A stretch of DNA of 43,058 nucleotides from Antarctobacter heliothermus (lineage in GTDB: Bacteria; Pseudomonadota; Alphaproteobacteria; Rhodobacterales; Rhodobacteraceae): positions 1 through 43,058 of the forward strand of contig NZ_FZON01000047.1 of NCBI RefSeq assembly GCF_900188425.1. The letters are read 5' to 3'. Below the pieces are notes generated by a model that searched no databases, was not told where the DNA came from, and saw nothing but the letters and a program-made list of their open reading frames with translations. The stretch's first letter is position 1. Every line of letters begins with the position of its first letter. Below are positions 15,848-26,465 of the stretch, in pieces. A program made the translations under genes and the position numbers.

Positions 15848-18247
15848 TCAGCCCGCCTTTTCCGCCGCTGCCACGTTGCGCTTCACCGCCAGGAAACTGT
15901 CCGGCGTGACGGAAATGGAATCGATCCCTGCCGCCACCAGCAGCCGGGCGAACTCGGGGTCGTTGCTGGGCGCCTGCCCGCACAACCCGATCTTGCGCCC
16001 CGCCGCGCGCGCCTTGGCGATCACCGTCTCGATCATCCACAGGACCGCCGGATCGCGCTCGTTGAACAACCCCGCAAGGGCCTCTGAATCCCGGTCGACT
16101 CCAAGCGTCAGTTGGGTCAGGTCGTTGGACCCGATGGAAAATCCGTCAAACCGCACGGCGAATTTTTCTGCCTCGATCACGTTCGACGGGATCTCGCACA
16201 TCACATAGATCTCAAGCCCCTTCTCCCCACGCGTCAGGCCCTGCGCGGCCATGACCTCCAGCACTTTGTCCGCCTCGTCCACGGTCCGACAAAACGGGAT
16301 CATCACCACCACATTGTCGAACCCCATCTCGTCACGCAGCCGCCGGATCGCCCGGCATTCCAGCGCAAAACCGTCCTTGTAGTCGTCGGAGTAATACCGC
16401 GACGCACCCCGAAACCCGATCATCGGGTTCTCTTCTTCGGGTTCAAAGCTGCGCCCGCCCAGCAGGTCAGCATATTCGTTGGTCTTGAAATCGCTCATCC
16501 GCACAATGACCGGACGCGGATACCAGACTGCCGCGATCCGCGACAGTCCGCGCGCCAGCGTTTCGACAAAATAGTCCTCCCGCGCCGCAAACCCTTTGGT
16601 CAGCGCATCAATCGCCGCGCGTTCTTCGTCCGATCCCAACTGATCGTAGCGGGTCAGCGCCAGCGGATGCGCCTTGACCTCGTTCGAGACAACAAATTCC
16701 ATTCGCGCCAACCCGACCCCATCCGCTGGCAACCGCCACCAGCGCGCTGCGGTCGAAGGATTGGCGATGTTCAGCATGACTTGTGTGCGGGTCTCGGGGA
16801 CATGCTCAAGGTCCAGTTCCTCCACCGTCACCTCAGCCCTGCCCGCGTAGATCTTTCCCTCCTCCCCCTCGGCACAGGACACCGTCACCAACTGGTGATC
16901 GTGCAGCACATGGGTCGCGTTGCCGGTGCCGACCACCGCCGGCACTCCCAACTCTCGGCTGACGATGGCCGCATGGGAGGTCCGCCCGCCTTGATCCGTC
17001 ACTATGGCGGCGGCGCGCTTCATCACCGGCACCCAGTCCGGATCGGTGGTCGATGTCACCAGCACCGCCCCATCTACAAAACGGTCAATGTCCGCTGCGC
17101 TTTCGATGATGATGACCTCGCCGCTGGCCACGGCCCCGCCGACGCTCAGCCCGCTCAACAGCGCCTCACCGTGGCTGTCCACTCGATAGCTTTTCATCGC
17201 ACCGGCACCGCGCCGTGACTGCACCGTCTCGGGCCGCGCCTGCACGATGTATAGCTGCCCATCCAGCCCGTCGCGCGCCCATTCCATATCCATCGGACAG
17301 CCGTAATGCTGTTCGATCTCCACTGCCGCCCGGGCAAGTTCCAGAATCTCGTCCTCTGCCAGGACAAAGCCTTCGCGCTCTGCCTTCGAGGTCGGCACGT
17401 TGCGTGTGGCCGCGCCCGCACCCGTGCCGTAGATCATCTTGATCTCTTTTGCGCCCAGCGCCTTGTGGGTGATCGGGCACAGAGCGCGGCGGTCAAGGAA
17501 AGGCTTGTAGACCTGGTATTCGTCCGGACTGACCGCGCCTTGCACCACGTTCTCACCCAGCCCCCAGGCGGCGTTGATCAGCACTGTCTTGTCAAAGCCG
17601 CTTTCGGTGTCGATCGAGAACATCACCCCCGACCCGGAGATATCAGAGCGCACCATCAACTGAACACCGATGGACAGCGCCACCTCCAGGTGATCAAAGC
17701 CGTTGATCTCGCGGTAGGTGATCGCCCGGTCGGTGAACAGCGAGGCATAGCAGCGCCGACAGGCCAGCAGCAGCGCACGTTCCCCCGTCACGTTCAGAAA
17801 TGTCTCTTGCTGACCGGCAAAACTGGCGTCCGGCAAGTCCTCGGCGGTGGCGGACGACCGAACGGCAACCGACGGGTCTGCGCGCCCCACCCGGCGACCA
17901 AGGGCGCGGTAGGCGGCCAGAATGTCGGCCTCGATCTCTGGCGGGAAAACCCCTGCGGCCAGTGTCTCGCGGATCTTGCGGCCCGCCAGCGCCAATGTCT
18001 TGCGCCCCGCCGCCAGCGCGCCCAGCTCGTCCCGCAGCACCTTGCCAAAGTCATTCACTTCGATAAAGGCGCGGTACGCTTGTGCGGTGGTGGCAAATCC
18101 TGGCGGGACGCGGATGCGGCTGGCGTCCAACGATTGCACCATCTCGCCCAGCGAGGCGTTCTTGCCGCCCACCAGCGCCACGTCACCCCGTTTGAGATGC
18201 TCGAACCAAATCAGGTTCCGCGTGTCCTCACCACCATCCTGCGCCAT
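15848..18247 (-). CDS. ppsA: Phosphoenolpyruvate synthase
   Basis: This 799-residue protein has normal PpsA length. It converts pyruvate, ATP and water into phosphoenolpyruvate, AMP and phosphate for gluconeogenesis. The N-terminal ATP-binding domain begins LVGGKNASLGEMVQSL. The swivelling phosphohistidine domain has GGRTSHAAIVSRELGVP with catalytic His425. The C-terminal PEP/pyruvate barrel contains GFRGASRYY and the LCGQAPSND cysteine. The start at 18247 has AGGGAGGA 6 bases upstream. An FNR-type box at 18302-18315 lies about 61 bases upstream, which fits a site near -41.5 with a short leader. That points to control by oxygen or redox. Confidence 0.95.
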   Translation of the reverse strand: MAQDGGEDTRNLIWFEHLKRGDVALVGGKNASLGEMVQSLDASRIRVPPGFATTAQAYRAFIEVNDFGKVLRDELGALAAGRKTLALAGRKIRETLAAGVFPPEIEADILAAYRALGRRVGRADPSVAVRSSATAEDLPDASFAGQQETFLNVTGERALLLACRRCYASLFTDRAITYREINGFDHLEVALSIGVQLMVRSDISGSGVMFSIDTESGFDKTVLINAAWGLGENVVQGAVSPDEYQVYKPFLDRRALCPITHKALGAKEIKMIYGTGAGAATRNVPTSKAEREGFVLAEDEILELARAAVEIEQHYGCPMDMEWARDGLDGQLYIVQARPETVQSRRGAGAMKSYRVDSHGEALLSGLSVGGAVASGEVIIIESAADIDRFVDGAVLVTSTTDPDWVPVMKRAAAIVTDQGGRTSHAAIVSRELGVPAVVGTGNATHVLHDHQLVTVSCAEGEEGKIYAGRAEVTVEELDLEHVPETRTQVMLNIANPSTAARWWRLPADGVGLARMEFVVSNEVKAHPLALTRYDQLGSDEERAAIDALTKGFAAREDYFVETLARGLSRIAAVWYPRPVIVRMSDFKTNEYADLLGGRSFEPEEENPMIGFRGASRYYSDDYKDGFALECRAIRRLRDEMGFDNVVVMIPFCRTVDEADKVLEVMAAQGLTRGEKGLEIYVMCEIPSNVIEAEKFAVRFDGFSIGSNDLTQLTLGVDRDSEALAGLFNERDPAVLWMIETVIAKARAAGRKIGLCGQAPSNDPEFARLLVAAGIDSISVTPDSFLAVKRNVAAAEKAG

Positions 18248-18301
18248 CGGTCCATCCTCCCTGGATCATCCGAAAGATTAGACCAAGCAGGTGCCACTTC
18301 A

Positions 18302-18315
18302 TTGATGCAGGTCAA
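18302..18315 (-). promoter_or_regulatory. FNR/CRP-family (FnrL-like) box upstream of ppsA
   Basis: TTGATGCAGGTCAA matches the FNR-type pattern TTGAT-N4-ATCAA with one C/T change. It overlaps the last codons of the P-type ATPase gene and is centred about 62 bases upstream of the ppsA start. A site at -41.5 would place transcription start near 18267, about 20 bases before the ATG. No experimental support is visible from sequence alone. Confidence 0.6.
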
Positions 18316-20906
18316 CGCGCGGCCCGCGACAGCCCCTGCGCCCGCGACCCTCGGGCGACTTTCAGCAGTTCCGGAACCACCAGCAGAGGCAGGGTCAGTA
18401 GCGCCAGCAGCCCCAACTGCGCCATCGACAAAGGCACGGTGTGCAACAGGTTCTGCAGCGGCGGCCAGTAGACCGCAGCGACCTGCGCGCCCAGCATGGC
18501 GGAAAAGGCAATCAGCAGCGGGCGGTTGGAAAAGAAGCCGATCCGGAACAGCGGCAGGCGGAACGATCGAAAGGCAAAGACACTGACTTTTTCGAACAGC
18601 ACCATGCCGGTAAAGGCCATGGTGCGCGCCAGATCCGTGCCCTCGGGCATGTGGGTGTAAAACAACCACAGGCTGACGCCCCCGGTGTAGAGGCCGAAAC
18701 ACACAATCATCACCAGGCCGGTTGCATCCAGGATCGGGTGATCCTTGGGCACCGGCGGCTGGTCCATCACATCGGGCGCGGCCTTTTCCATGCCCAGCGC
18801 CACCGCCGTCACCCCGTCGGTGACAAGGTTCATCCACAGGATCTGCGTCGCCAGAAAAATCAGCGGACCGCCAAGGAACAGGTTGACCACGATGGCCACC
18901 ACCTCGCCCGCGTTCGACGACAACAGATAGCGCACAAATCGCTGGATATTGGCGAACTGACGGCGTCCCTCTTCGACTGCGCCGACGATGGTGGCAAAGT
19001 TGTCGTCCAGCAGCACCAGATCGCTGGCATCCTTGGCCACATCGGTGCCGCGCTGCCCCATGGCGATGCCAATGTCGGCCTGCCGCAGGGCCGGCGCGTC
19101 GTTGACCCCGTCGCCGGTCATGGCAACCAGATTGCCGCTCCTTTGCAGCGCATCGACCAGGCGCATCTTGTGCGCGGGTGCTGTGCGGGCGAAATGCGTG
19201 TTGCCGTCCAGCTTGGTCTCAAGATCTTCGTCGGACAGGGTATCCAGGTCTGCGCCGGTCAGCACGGCATCAACTTCCAGCCCGATCTCGCGTGCGATGG
19301 CCGCTGCCGTCGGCGCGGCATCCCCGGTGATCATCACCACGCGGATACCCGCGCTGCGGCACAGGCCCACCGCCTGACGGACCTCTGGCCGGGGCGGGTC
19401 GATCATCCCGACGATGCCCAGAAAGACCAGCCCGTCTTCGTCGGCCTGCGGGTCTGAGACGACACGGTTCGCCAACCCCAACAGCCGACGCCCGTTCGAG
19501 GCCATGTCTGCCGCCACCTGTTCGATCTCGGCGCGGACATCAGGCGACAGCGCGCGTGGAACGCCATCCGGTCCCTGCACCCGGTCGCAGACATCCAGCA
19601 CCGTTTCCGGTGCGCCCTTGACCATCTGCATCAGGCACTCACCGCGCTGCATGACGACGCTCATCCGTTTGCGGTCCGCGTCAAAGGGGATTTCGGCAAG
19701 CCGATCCGCCGCATCGGGCAGGGGCGCCCAGCCCTTGAACGCCAACGTGACCAGCGCACCCTCTGTCGGGTCGCCCACCATGCGCCAGCTGTCTTCGACC
19801 CGCGACAATTCAGCGTGGTTGCACGACAGGCCCACGTCGATCAACTCTGCCAGCCTGGCATCGTCTGCCGCGCGCACCCTGGCGCCATCCGACGCGATAT
19901 GCCCGGCAGGATCATAACCCGTGCCCGACACCTCATAGGCTCGTGCGGGTGTCCAGATCCGAGTGACCGTCATCGCGTTTTCGGTCAGCGTGCCAGTCTT
20001 GTCGGTACAGATCACCGTGGCCGCGCCCAGCGTCTCGACCGCCTGCAACCGGCGCACCAGAGAGTGTCGCCGCAACATCGCCGACGCCCCCAGCGCCAGC
20101 GTGATCGTCACCACTGCGGGCAGACCTTCGGGCACCATGGCCACGGCCAATGCGATCGAGGTCAGGAACATTTCCTGCAACGGCCGGCCTGCCATCAGCC
20201 CCGCCAGCAGAACCATCACCGCAAGGCCAACTGCGATCCCGCCCAGCAACCGCGCCAGACGGCCAAGCTGTTCTTGCAGATGGGTTTCGCCCTCGTCGAT
20301 AGAGGCGGTCAGCTCGGCAATATTGCCGAACTCGGTCTTTGACCCGGTTGCCTGCACCACCCCTTCGGCGCGGCCCGCCACCACGTTTGACCCCATGAAC
20401 AGGCCTGTGTTCCCGTCACCCAGCGACTTGTCCACAGGCACCGACTCTCCGGTGAGAATGCTTTCATCGACCTTCAGCCGCATACCCGTTGTCAGGGTCA
20501 TGTCGGCCGGCACCTTGTCGCCCGCTTCAAGGATCACCAGATCGCCCGGCACGATCTGACGGGTGTCGATCATCGCCTGCGCGCCATCGCGCACAACCCG
20601 CGCCTCGCTGGCCAGCATGTTCCGGAGCGCAGCCAGCGCCGTTTCTGTTCGCCACTCCTGCACAAAGCCCAGAATGCCGTTCAGCACCACAACCAGCATG
20701 ATGGCAATTGCATCGACCGTCTCGCCCAACACGGCGGCAATGGCGGCGGCGGCGATCAGCATCAGGATCAACAGGCTGGCGAACTGGCGCACAAGGATGG
20801 TCCAGCGCGAAGTCGGTTTCTGTTCGATCAACTGGTTGGGGCCAACCTCTTGCAGGCGGCGCGTCGCCTCTTGCGTGGTCAGTCCATAGCTCTGGTCGCC
20901 CGTCAT
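18312..20906 (-). CDS. P-type cation-transporting ATPase, Ca2+-ATPase-like (P2A)
   Basis: This 864-residue membrane pump has the actuator TGES motif (ILTGESVPVDK), the phosphorylated Asp in CTDKTGTLTENAM, the nucleotide-domain KGAPE, and TGDGVNDAPALRQADIGIAMG. The ion-binding helices keep the Ca2+ ligands of sarcoplasmic reticulum pumps: PEGL in helix M4, SSNAGEVV (Asn and Glu) in M5, and MNLVTDG (Asn, Thr, Asp) in M6. Calcium, or possibly manganese, export is therefore likely. The ATG at 20906 is preferred over 20924 because AGGAG lies 8 bases upstream of it. An FNR-type box lies at 20993-21006. The gene is followed directly by ppsA on the same strand, but ppsA seems to have its own regulatory site. 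Confidence 0.9.
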   Translation of the reverse strand: MTGDQSYGLTTQEATRRLQEVGPNQLIEQKPTSRWTILVRQFASLLILMLIAAAAIAAVLGETVDAIAIMLVVVLNGILGFVQEWRTETALAALRNMLASEARVVRDGAQAMIDTRQIVPGDLVILEAGDKVPADMTLTTGMRLKVDESILTGESVPVDKSLGDGNTGLFMGSNVVAGRAEGVVQATGSKTEFGNIAELTASIDEGETHLQEQLGRLARLLGGIAVGLAVMVLLAGLMAGRPLQEMFLTSIALAVAMVPEGLPAVVTITLALGASAMLRRHSLVRRLQAVETLGAATVICTDKTGTLTENAMTVTRIWTPARAYEVSGTGYDPAGHIASDGARVRAADDARLAELIDVGLSCNHAELSRVEDSWRMVGDPTEGALVTLAFKGWAPLPDAADRLAEIPFDADRKRMSVVMQRGECLMQMVKGAPETVLDVCDRVQGPDGVPRALSPDVRAEIEQVAADMASNGRRLLGLANRVVSDPQADEDGLVFLGIVGMIDPPRPEVRQAVGLCRSAGIRVVMITGDAAPTAAAIAREIGLEVDAVLTGADLDTLSDEDLETKLDGNTHFARTAPAHKMRLVDALQRSGNLVAMTGDGVNDAPALRQADIGIAMGQRGTDVAKDASDLVLLDDNFATIVGAVEEGRRQFANIQRFVRYLLSSNAGEVVAIVVNLFLGGPLIFLATQILWMNLVTDGVTAVALGMEKAAPDVMDQPPVPKDHPILDATGLVMIVCFGLYTGGVSLWLFYTHMPEGTDLARTMAFTGMVLFEKVSVFAFRSFRLPLFRIGFFSNRPLLIAFSAMLGAQVAAVYWPPLQNLLHTVPLSMAQLGLLALLTLPLLVVPELLKVARGSRAQGLSRAAR

Positions 20907-20992
20907 GCCATCTGCTCCTGTCATGCCTGTTCAGCACACCCTGCCCGGGGCTTCATCCGCCCGCACCCTAGACACGGCAAGCGGCAATCTGT

Positions 20993-21006
20993 TTGACGTG
21001 CGTCAA
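20993..21006 (-). promoter_or_regulatory. FNR/CRP-family (FnrL-like) box upstream of the P-type ATPase
   Basis: TTGACGTGCGTCAA is a perfect inverted repeat (TTGAC-GTGC-GTCAA), extended by one T/A pair on each side to TTTGAC...GTCAAA and then one more G/C pair. It is centred about 93 bases upstream of the chosen start codon. If bound near -41.5, the leader would be about 50 bases. Confidence 0.6.
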
Positions 21007-21117
21007 ACCACAGCAGACGCATGGCGGGTATGCCTGCACCCTCCGCGACCACGGGAGACGCCCCATGTCGTCGAGGGTCGCCAGCGCGGGATCATACCTC
21101 TTCCCCAGAAATGCAAC

Positions 21118-21149
21118 GATCCCGAAAAGCCGACCGGCTTTTCGGGATC
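21118..21149 (-). terminator. Perfect 15-bp hairpin downstream of the FAH-family gene
   Basis: GATCCCGAAAAGCCG at 21118-21132 is the exact complement of 21135-21149, with a 2-base spacer. It starts 53 bases after the stop of the minus-strand operon. It has no trailing T-run, but the stem itself contains CTTTTC. A 3' end or processing role for the sugar operon is the simplest reading. Confidence 0.5.
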
Positions 21150-21201
21150 TGACTGTGTCTAGTCGCCCTTGATCAGTCACGCAGAACCGTCAGGTGAGGT
21201 G

Positions 21202-22059
21202 CTAACCCGCAGTTTTGACTGCCTGTGTCTGGACGCCAAGTCCATCAATGCCCAGACGCAGGGTCTCGCCGCCCTTCAGATAGACTGGCGGTTTCAGTCC
21301 CATCCCCACCCCCGGAGGCGTGCCCGTCGAGATGATGTCCCCCGGTTGCAGGCTCATGAACTGCGAGCAATAGGAAATCAGGTGCGGCACCTTGTAGACC
21401 ATCGTGGCGGTCGAGCCGTTTTGATGACGTGTGCCGTCAACGTCCAGCCACATCCCCAGCGCGTCATAATCGCCGACTTCATCAGGGGTTACCAGCCAGG
21501 GGCCGGTCGGACCAAAGGTATCGCAGCCCTTGCCCTTGTCCCAGGTACCCGCGCGTTCGATCTGGAACTCACGTTCGGAGACGTCGTTGATGACGCAGAA
21601 CCCGGCTACGTGATCCATGGCATCCGCTTCGTCGATATAGGCACCGCCTTTGCCGATGACGACGCCCAGCTCGACTTCCCAGTCCGTCTTTTTGGAACCG
21701 CGCGGAACGATGACATCGTCGTCCGGGCCAATGATGGCAGAGGTCCACTTGTTGAAAATGACCGGCTCTGGCGGGACGTCCAGTCCGCTTTCGGCGGCAT
21801 GGTCGGCATAGTTCAGACCGATGCACACAAACTTGCCAGTTTGCCCGACGCAGGGGCCAAGTCGCAGATCATCCTGCGGGGTGCCTTCGACAATCGGCAG
21901 CGCGTCCATGTCCAGCGCCTTGAGCCGGGCGATGGATTCGGGCAGCAGCGCCTCTCCGGCAATATCCCGGACATGTTCGGACAGGTCGCGCACGCGGCCT
22001 GACGCATCAAGGCAACCGGGTTTTTCCTGCCCCTTGGGGCCGTGACGCAGTAGTTTCAT
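21202..22059 (-). CDS. Fumarylacetoacetate hydrolase-family protein, likely 2,4-diketo-3-deoxy-sugar-acid hydrolase
   Basis: This 285-residue protein has an FAH fold. CIGLNYADHAAESG is the family signature, and the metal ligands are seen in DWEVELGVVIGKGG (two Glu) and FCVINDVSER (Asp). STGTPPGVGMGLKPP is the typical C-terminal loop. Relatives cleave C-C bonds in 2,4-diketo acids. With an SDR, a dehydratase and an aldo/keto reductase in the locus, the likely reaction is 2,4-diketo-3-deoxy-L-fuconate to pyruvate and L-lactate; this is inferred from context. It is the last gene of the minus-strand operon. A terminator-like hairpin separates it from the binding-protein gene, so it may be expressed at a lower level or from read-through. 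Confidence 0.87.
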   Translation of the reverse strand: MKLLRHGPKGQEKPGCLDASGRVRDLSEHVRDIAGEALLPESIARLKALDMDALPIVEGTPQDDLRLGPCVGQTGKFVCIGLNYADHAAESGLDVPPEPVIFNKWTSAIIGPDDDVIVPRGSKKTDWEVELGVVIGKGGAYIDEADAMDHVAGFCVINDVSEREFQIERAGTWDKGKGCDTFGPTGPWLVTPDEVGDYDALGMWLDVDGTRHQNGSTATMVYKVPHLISYCSQFMSLQPGDIISTGTPPGVGMGLKPPVYLKGGETLRLGIDGLGVQTQAVKTAG

Positions 22060-22079
22060 GTGATCCTCGGATATCAGAG

Positions 22080-22122
22080 AAAAAAGAGAACGTCGCAGCC
22101 CACGGGAGGATGGGCTGCGACG
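22080..22122 (-). terminator. Intrinsic terminator between binding-protein and FAH genes
   Basis: On the minus strand CGTCGCAGCCCA pairs perfectly with TGGGCTGCGACG over an 8-base loop (22091-22122). It is followed by a T-rich tract, TTCTCTTTTTT (22080-22090). It starts 9 bases after the stop codon of the binding-protein gene and ends about 20 bases before the start of the FAH gene. Confidence 0.8.
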
Positions 22123-22131
22123 ACAGGGCGA

Positions 22132-23079
22132 TCAATCGTACAGGACGGCCTGAATTTCAGCGTCGTCGATGTTGGACTGGTCGTAGTAGTAAAAGCCGGT
22201 GTCGATGATCTCCGGCAGGGTTTCGCCGTTCATCGCAGCAACGGCGGCCTTGACCGTCTCATAGCCGATACCGACCGGGTTCTGGGTGATCGCACCGGCC
22301 ATCAGGCCGTCACGGATCGCATCGGTCTGCGCCTTGCCAGAGTCGTAACCGATGATGGTTACGCCTTCGCTGCCCATTTCGCGCACGGCGTTGACGATCC
22401 CGATGGCAGAGCCTTCGTTGGTGCCGAACAGGCCACCCAGATCCGGGTTGGCCGTCAGAATGGCCTTGGCAACCTCGGTCGAGGTCAATTGGTCACCGGC
22501 ACCATACTGCACGCTGACAACCTCGATGTTGGGGTATTCGCTTGCGATCCGGTTCAGAAAGCCGTCGCGGCGGTCGATACCGGTGCGGCTGGTCTGGTCG
22601 TGGGCCACAACGGCAACCTTGCCGGAACCACCCAGGAATTCGGCCATCTTGTCAGCGGCCAGCGCCGCTGCTGCGACGTTGTCCGTTGTTGCAGTCGCCA
22701 CCGGAATGTCGCTGTCTACGCCGCTGTCAAAGGCGATGACCGGAATGCCCGCGTCTGCGGCCTGACGCAGCAGTGGAATTGCGGCCTGGCTGTCCAGCGC
22801 GGCAAATCCGATGGCCGAAGGTTTGTTGGCCAAGGCGGCGGCCAGCATGTCGATCTGGCGGTCGACCATGGTTTCGTTATCGGGGCCTTCAAAGGTGATG
22901 CGGACGCCGAATTCCTCAGCGGCCTGATCTGCACCGGCTTTCACGGCCTGCCAGAACTGGTGCTGAAACCCCTTCGAGACCAGCGGGATGTAGATTTCGT
23001 CCTGAGCATATGCGGCGGGTGCCGATGCCAGAGCGATGGACAGGCCAAGTGCGCCCATAAGAGTTCGACGTGACAACAT
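22132..23079 (-). CDS. Sugar ABC transporter substrate-binding protein, ribose/galactose type
   Basis: This 315-residue protein has a signal peptide (MLSRRTLMGALGLSIALASA, likely cut after AYA) and a type 1 periplasmic binding fold of the RbsB class. IYIPLVSKGFQHQFWQAVKAG opens the first lobe. ETMVDRQIDMLAAAL, AAIPLLRQAADAGIPVIAFDSG and DLGGLFGTNEGSAIGIVNA are typical family stretches. The start has AGGAGG about 8 bases upstream. It lies 63 bases after the permease gene, and the mRNA between it and the FAH gene carries an intrinsic terminator. The strong terminator after it would let binding protein be made in excess over downstream products. The sugar is probably that catabolised by the neighbours. 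Confidence 0.9.
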   Translation of the reverse strand: MLSRRTLMGALGLSIALASAPAAYAQDEIYIPLVSKGFQHQFWQAVKAGADQAAEEFGVRITFEGPDNETMVDRQIDMLAAALANKPSAIGFAALDSQAAIPLLRQAADAGIPVIAFDSGVDSDIPVATATTDNVAAAALAADKMAEFLGGSGKVAVVAHDQTSRTGIDRRDGFLNRIASEYPNIEVVSVQYGAGDQLTSTEVAKAILTANPDLGGLFGTNEGSAIGIVNAVREMGSEGVTIIGYDSGKAQTDAIRDGLMAGAITQNPVGIGYETVKAAVAAMNGETLPEIIDTGFYYYDQSNIDDAEIQAVLYD

Positions 23080-23142
23080 GTAGAGTTCCTCCTGAGTTGG
23101 TTGATGGCCCGGTTTCTCCTCTCCGGACCAATGGGGTAGTCG

Positions 23143-24146
23143 TTACTTCACTTTTTTGCGGCGCATCATGTCGGCGTAGACCGCCAGGATGATGATTGCG
23201 CCGGTCACAACCGTTTGCCATTCCTGAGCCACGGACAACACGCGCAGCCCGTTTGTCAGAACAGCCATGATCAGTGCCCCGATGAGCGATCCCAGAATGG
23301 ACCCGCGCCCACCAGACAGCGATGTGCCACCGATCACAACCGCTGCAATCGCTTCGAGTTCATAGCCAAGCCCCAAGGCGGGCTGGGCAGAGTTCAGACG
23401 TGAGGCGATCAGCAGCCCGGCGATGCCGACGATGGACCCCGCCAGCGCATAGATCGCGATCTTCCAGCGGTCCGTGTTGACGCCGGACAGGCGGACGGAT
23501 TCCTCGTTTGACCCAAGGGCAAAACAATAACGGCCCAGCACAGTGCGGTTCAGGATATAGGCCGTCACAGCGGCGACGATGAACAGGATCAGCACGCCGT
23601 TGGGGATCGGGACGGCGGGGATGATCTCGCCTATCAGCGACCCGCGCGAAATCTCGCTAAAGCCGGGGGTGTCGTTGAAATAGATCGGGCGCGTTCCCGA
23701 GATCACCAGGCTGAGCCCCTTGAGGATCAGCATCATGCCCAGTGTGGCGATAAACGGCGGGATCGCCATCTTGGCGACAAACGTGCCCGAACAGGCGCCG
23801 CACGCCGCGCCGGTCAGCACAGCCGCCATCACCCCCAGAGGCAAAGGCATCCCGGCGTAGGTCAGGACCACCCCGGTGATGACTGCGCAGAACGTCATCA
23901 TGGTGCCAACGGACAGGTCGATCCCGCCGGTGATGATGACCAGTGTCACCGCAATGGCCAGAACACCGTTCACCGATGTCGCCTGCAGGATCGCAATCAT
24001 GTTCGACGTCTGCATGAAGTTCGGCGAGGCGATCGAAAAGCCGATCAGCAGCACGATCAGACTGGCAAAGGCCAGAACACGCTGGTGCGTGCCCGCAGCG
24101 ACAATCCGCGAGAGCGCCGATCTGGGGGCTTCGGGTGTTGTGGTCG

Positions 24147-24150
<4 letters not shown>
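23143..24150 (-). CDS. Sugar ABC transporter permease, RbsC type
   Basis: This 335-residue inner-membrane protein has eight to ten hydrophobic segments. It carries the RbsC-family stretches [11 protein letters not shown] and [21 protein letters not shown]. The start at 24150 is set by GGAGG 7 bases upstream and by a 4-base ATGA overlap with the stop of the ATPase gene, indicating translational coupling. The longer open frame to 24264 is an unlikely extension because it would overlap the ATPase gene by more than 100 bases. Confidence 0.9.
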
Positions 24151-25673
<1,523 letters not shown>

Positions 25674-25704
25674 ATTGCAGGCCCTCCCTAACCACGCGTC
25701 GTCG

Positions 25705-26463
25705 TCAGATCGTGACACCGCCGTCGACCAACATGGTTTGCCCGGTCACGAATCTGCTGCCGTCGGACAACAAGTGCACAACTGTGGGTGTCATGTCGTC
25801 AACCGTGGCCAACCGGCCCATCGGTTGGCGCGCGATGAAATCTTTTTCCGCCTGAATGGGGTCAGGAGCCGACGCGATGCGCCCCCGCAGCGACGGCGTG
25901 TCAACCGTGCCCGGGCACAGTGCGTTGCACCGCAAGTTCTGTGCAACAAAATCTGCGGCGATTGCCTTGGTCAGCCCGATGACCGCCGCCTTGGTCGCGC
26001 CATACGCCGTCCGATTGACAAAGCCCTTTTCGGATGAGGCCATCGACGCCATGTTCAGGATTGCGGCGCTGCCCTGGCTTTCCGCGCGGCGCAACAGGCC
26101 CGGCACAAAGGCCCGGCACATGCGCACCATCGACGTCACATTCAGGCTGACCGCAAAGTCCCAGTCGTCATCCGTCAGCTCCAGCACCGTACCGTGGTGC
26201 ACAACGCCCGCACAGTTGAACATCCCGTCCAGATCGGGAACCGATGCGGCCAGCGCGGTGATGTCCGCCCCGTTTGTCACATCCAGCACGCGGGTTTCGA
26301 TCCCCGCGACACCGGCCAGATTTTCCAGCAGATCGCCGTTCACATCCGTCGCAATCACGGATGCCCCGGCTGCCGCACAGGCCCGCGCGCTGGCGGCACC
26401 GATGCCCTGGCCAGCGGCTGTTATCAGAATGGTCTTGTTTGTCAGTGTCATACCCGTCCCCAT
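25705..26463 (-). CDS. Short-chain dehydrogenase/reductase, likely 2-keto-3-deoxy-sugar-acid dehydrogenase
   Basis: This is an SDR of about 252 residues with NAD(P)-binding TAAGQGIG (TGxxxGxG-type), the NCAGVV motif (NNAG position) and the active-site Tyr-x3-Lys in AYGATKAAV. The C-terminal ITGQ-like [13 protein letters not shown] is also typical. Context suggests oxidation of 2-keto-3-deoxy-L-fuconate (or a related acid) to the 2,4-diketo acid that the FAH-family enzyme then cleaves. The start is uncertain: ATG at 26463 lies 2 bases after the upstream stop, and ATG at 26451 ([10 protein letters not shown]) matches family N-termini better. Either way the gene is tightly coupled to the dehydratase gene. 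Confidence 0.87.
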   Translation of the reverse strand: MGTGMTLTNKTILITAAGQGIGAASARACAAAGASVIATDVNGDLLENLAGVAGIETRVLDVTNGADITALAASVPDLDGMFNCAGVVHHGTVLELTDDDWDFAVSLNVTSMVRMCRAFVPGLLRRAESQGSAAILNMASMASSEKGFVNRTAYGATKAAVIGLTKAIAADFVAQNLRCNALCPGTVDTPSLRGRIASAPDPIQAEKDFIARQPMGRLATVDDMTPTVVHLLSDGSRFVTGQTMLVDGGVTI

Positions 26464-26465
26464 GG

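Noticed and set aside
17306-18586. 426-residue plus-strand open frame opposite ppsA
   Set aside because: It runs across the start of ppsA and the end of the ATPase gene in antisense, and it has no domain.
20968-21180. 70-residue minus-strand open frame between the ATPase and FAH genes
   Set aside because: It covers the FNR-type box and the 15-bp hairpin and has no ribosome binding site. The region reads as regulatory, not coding.
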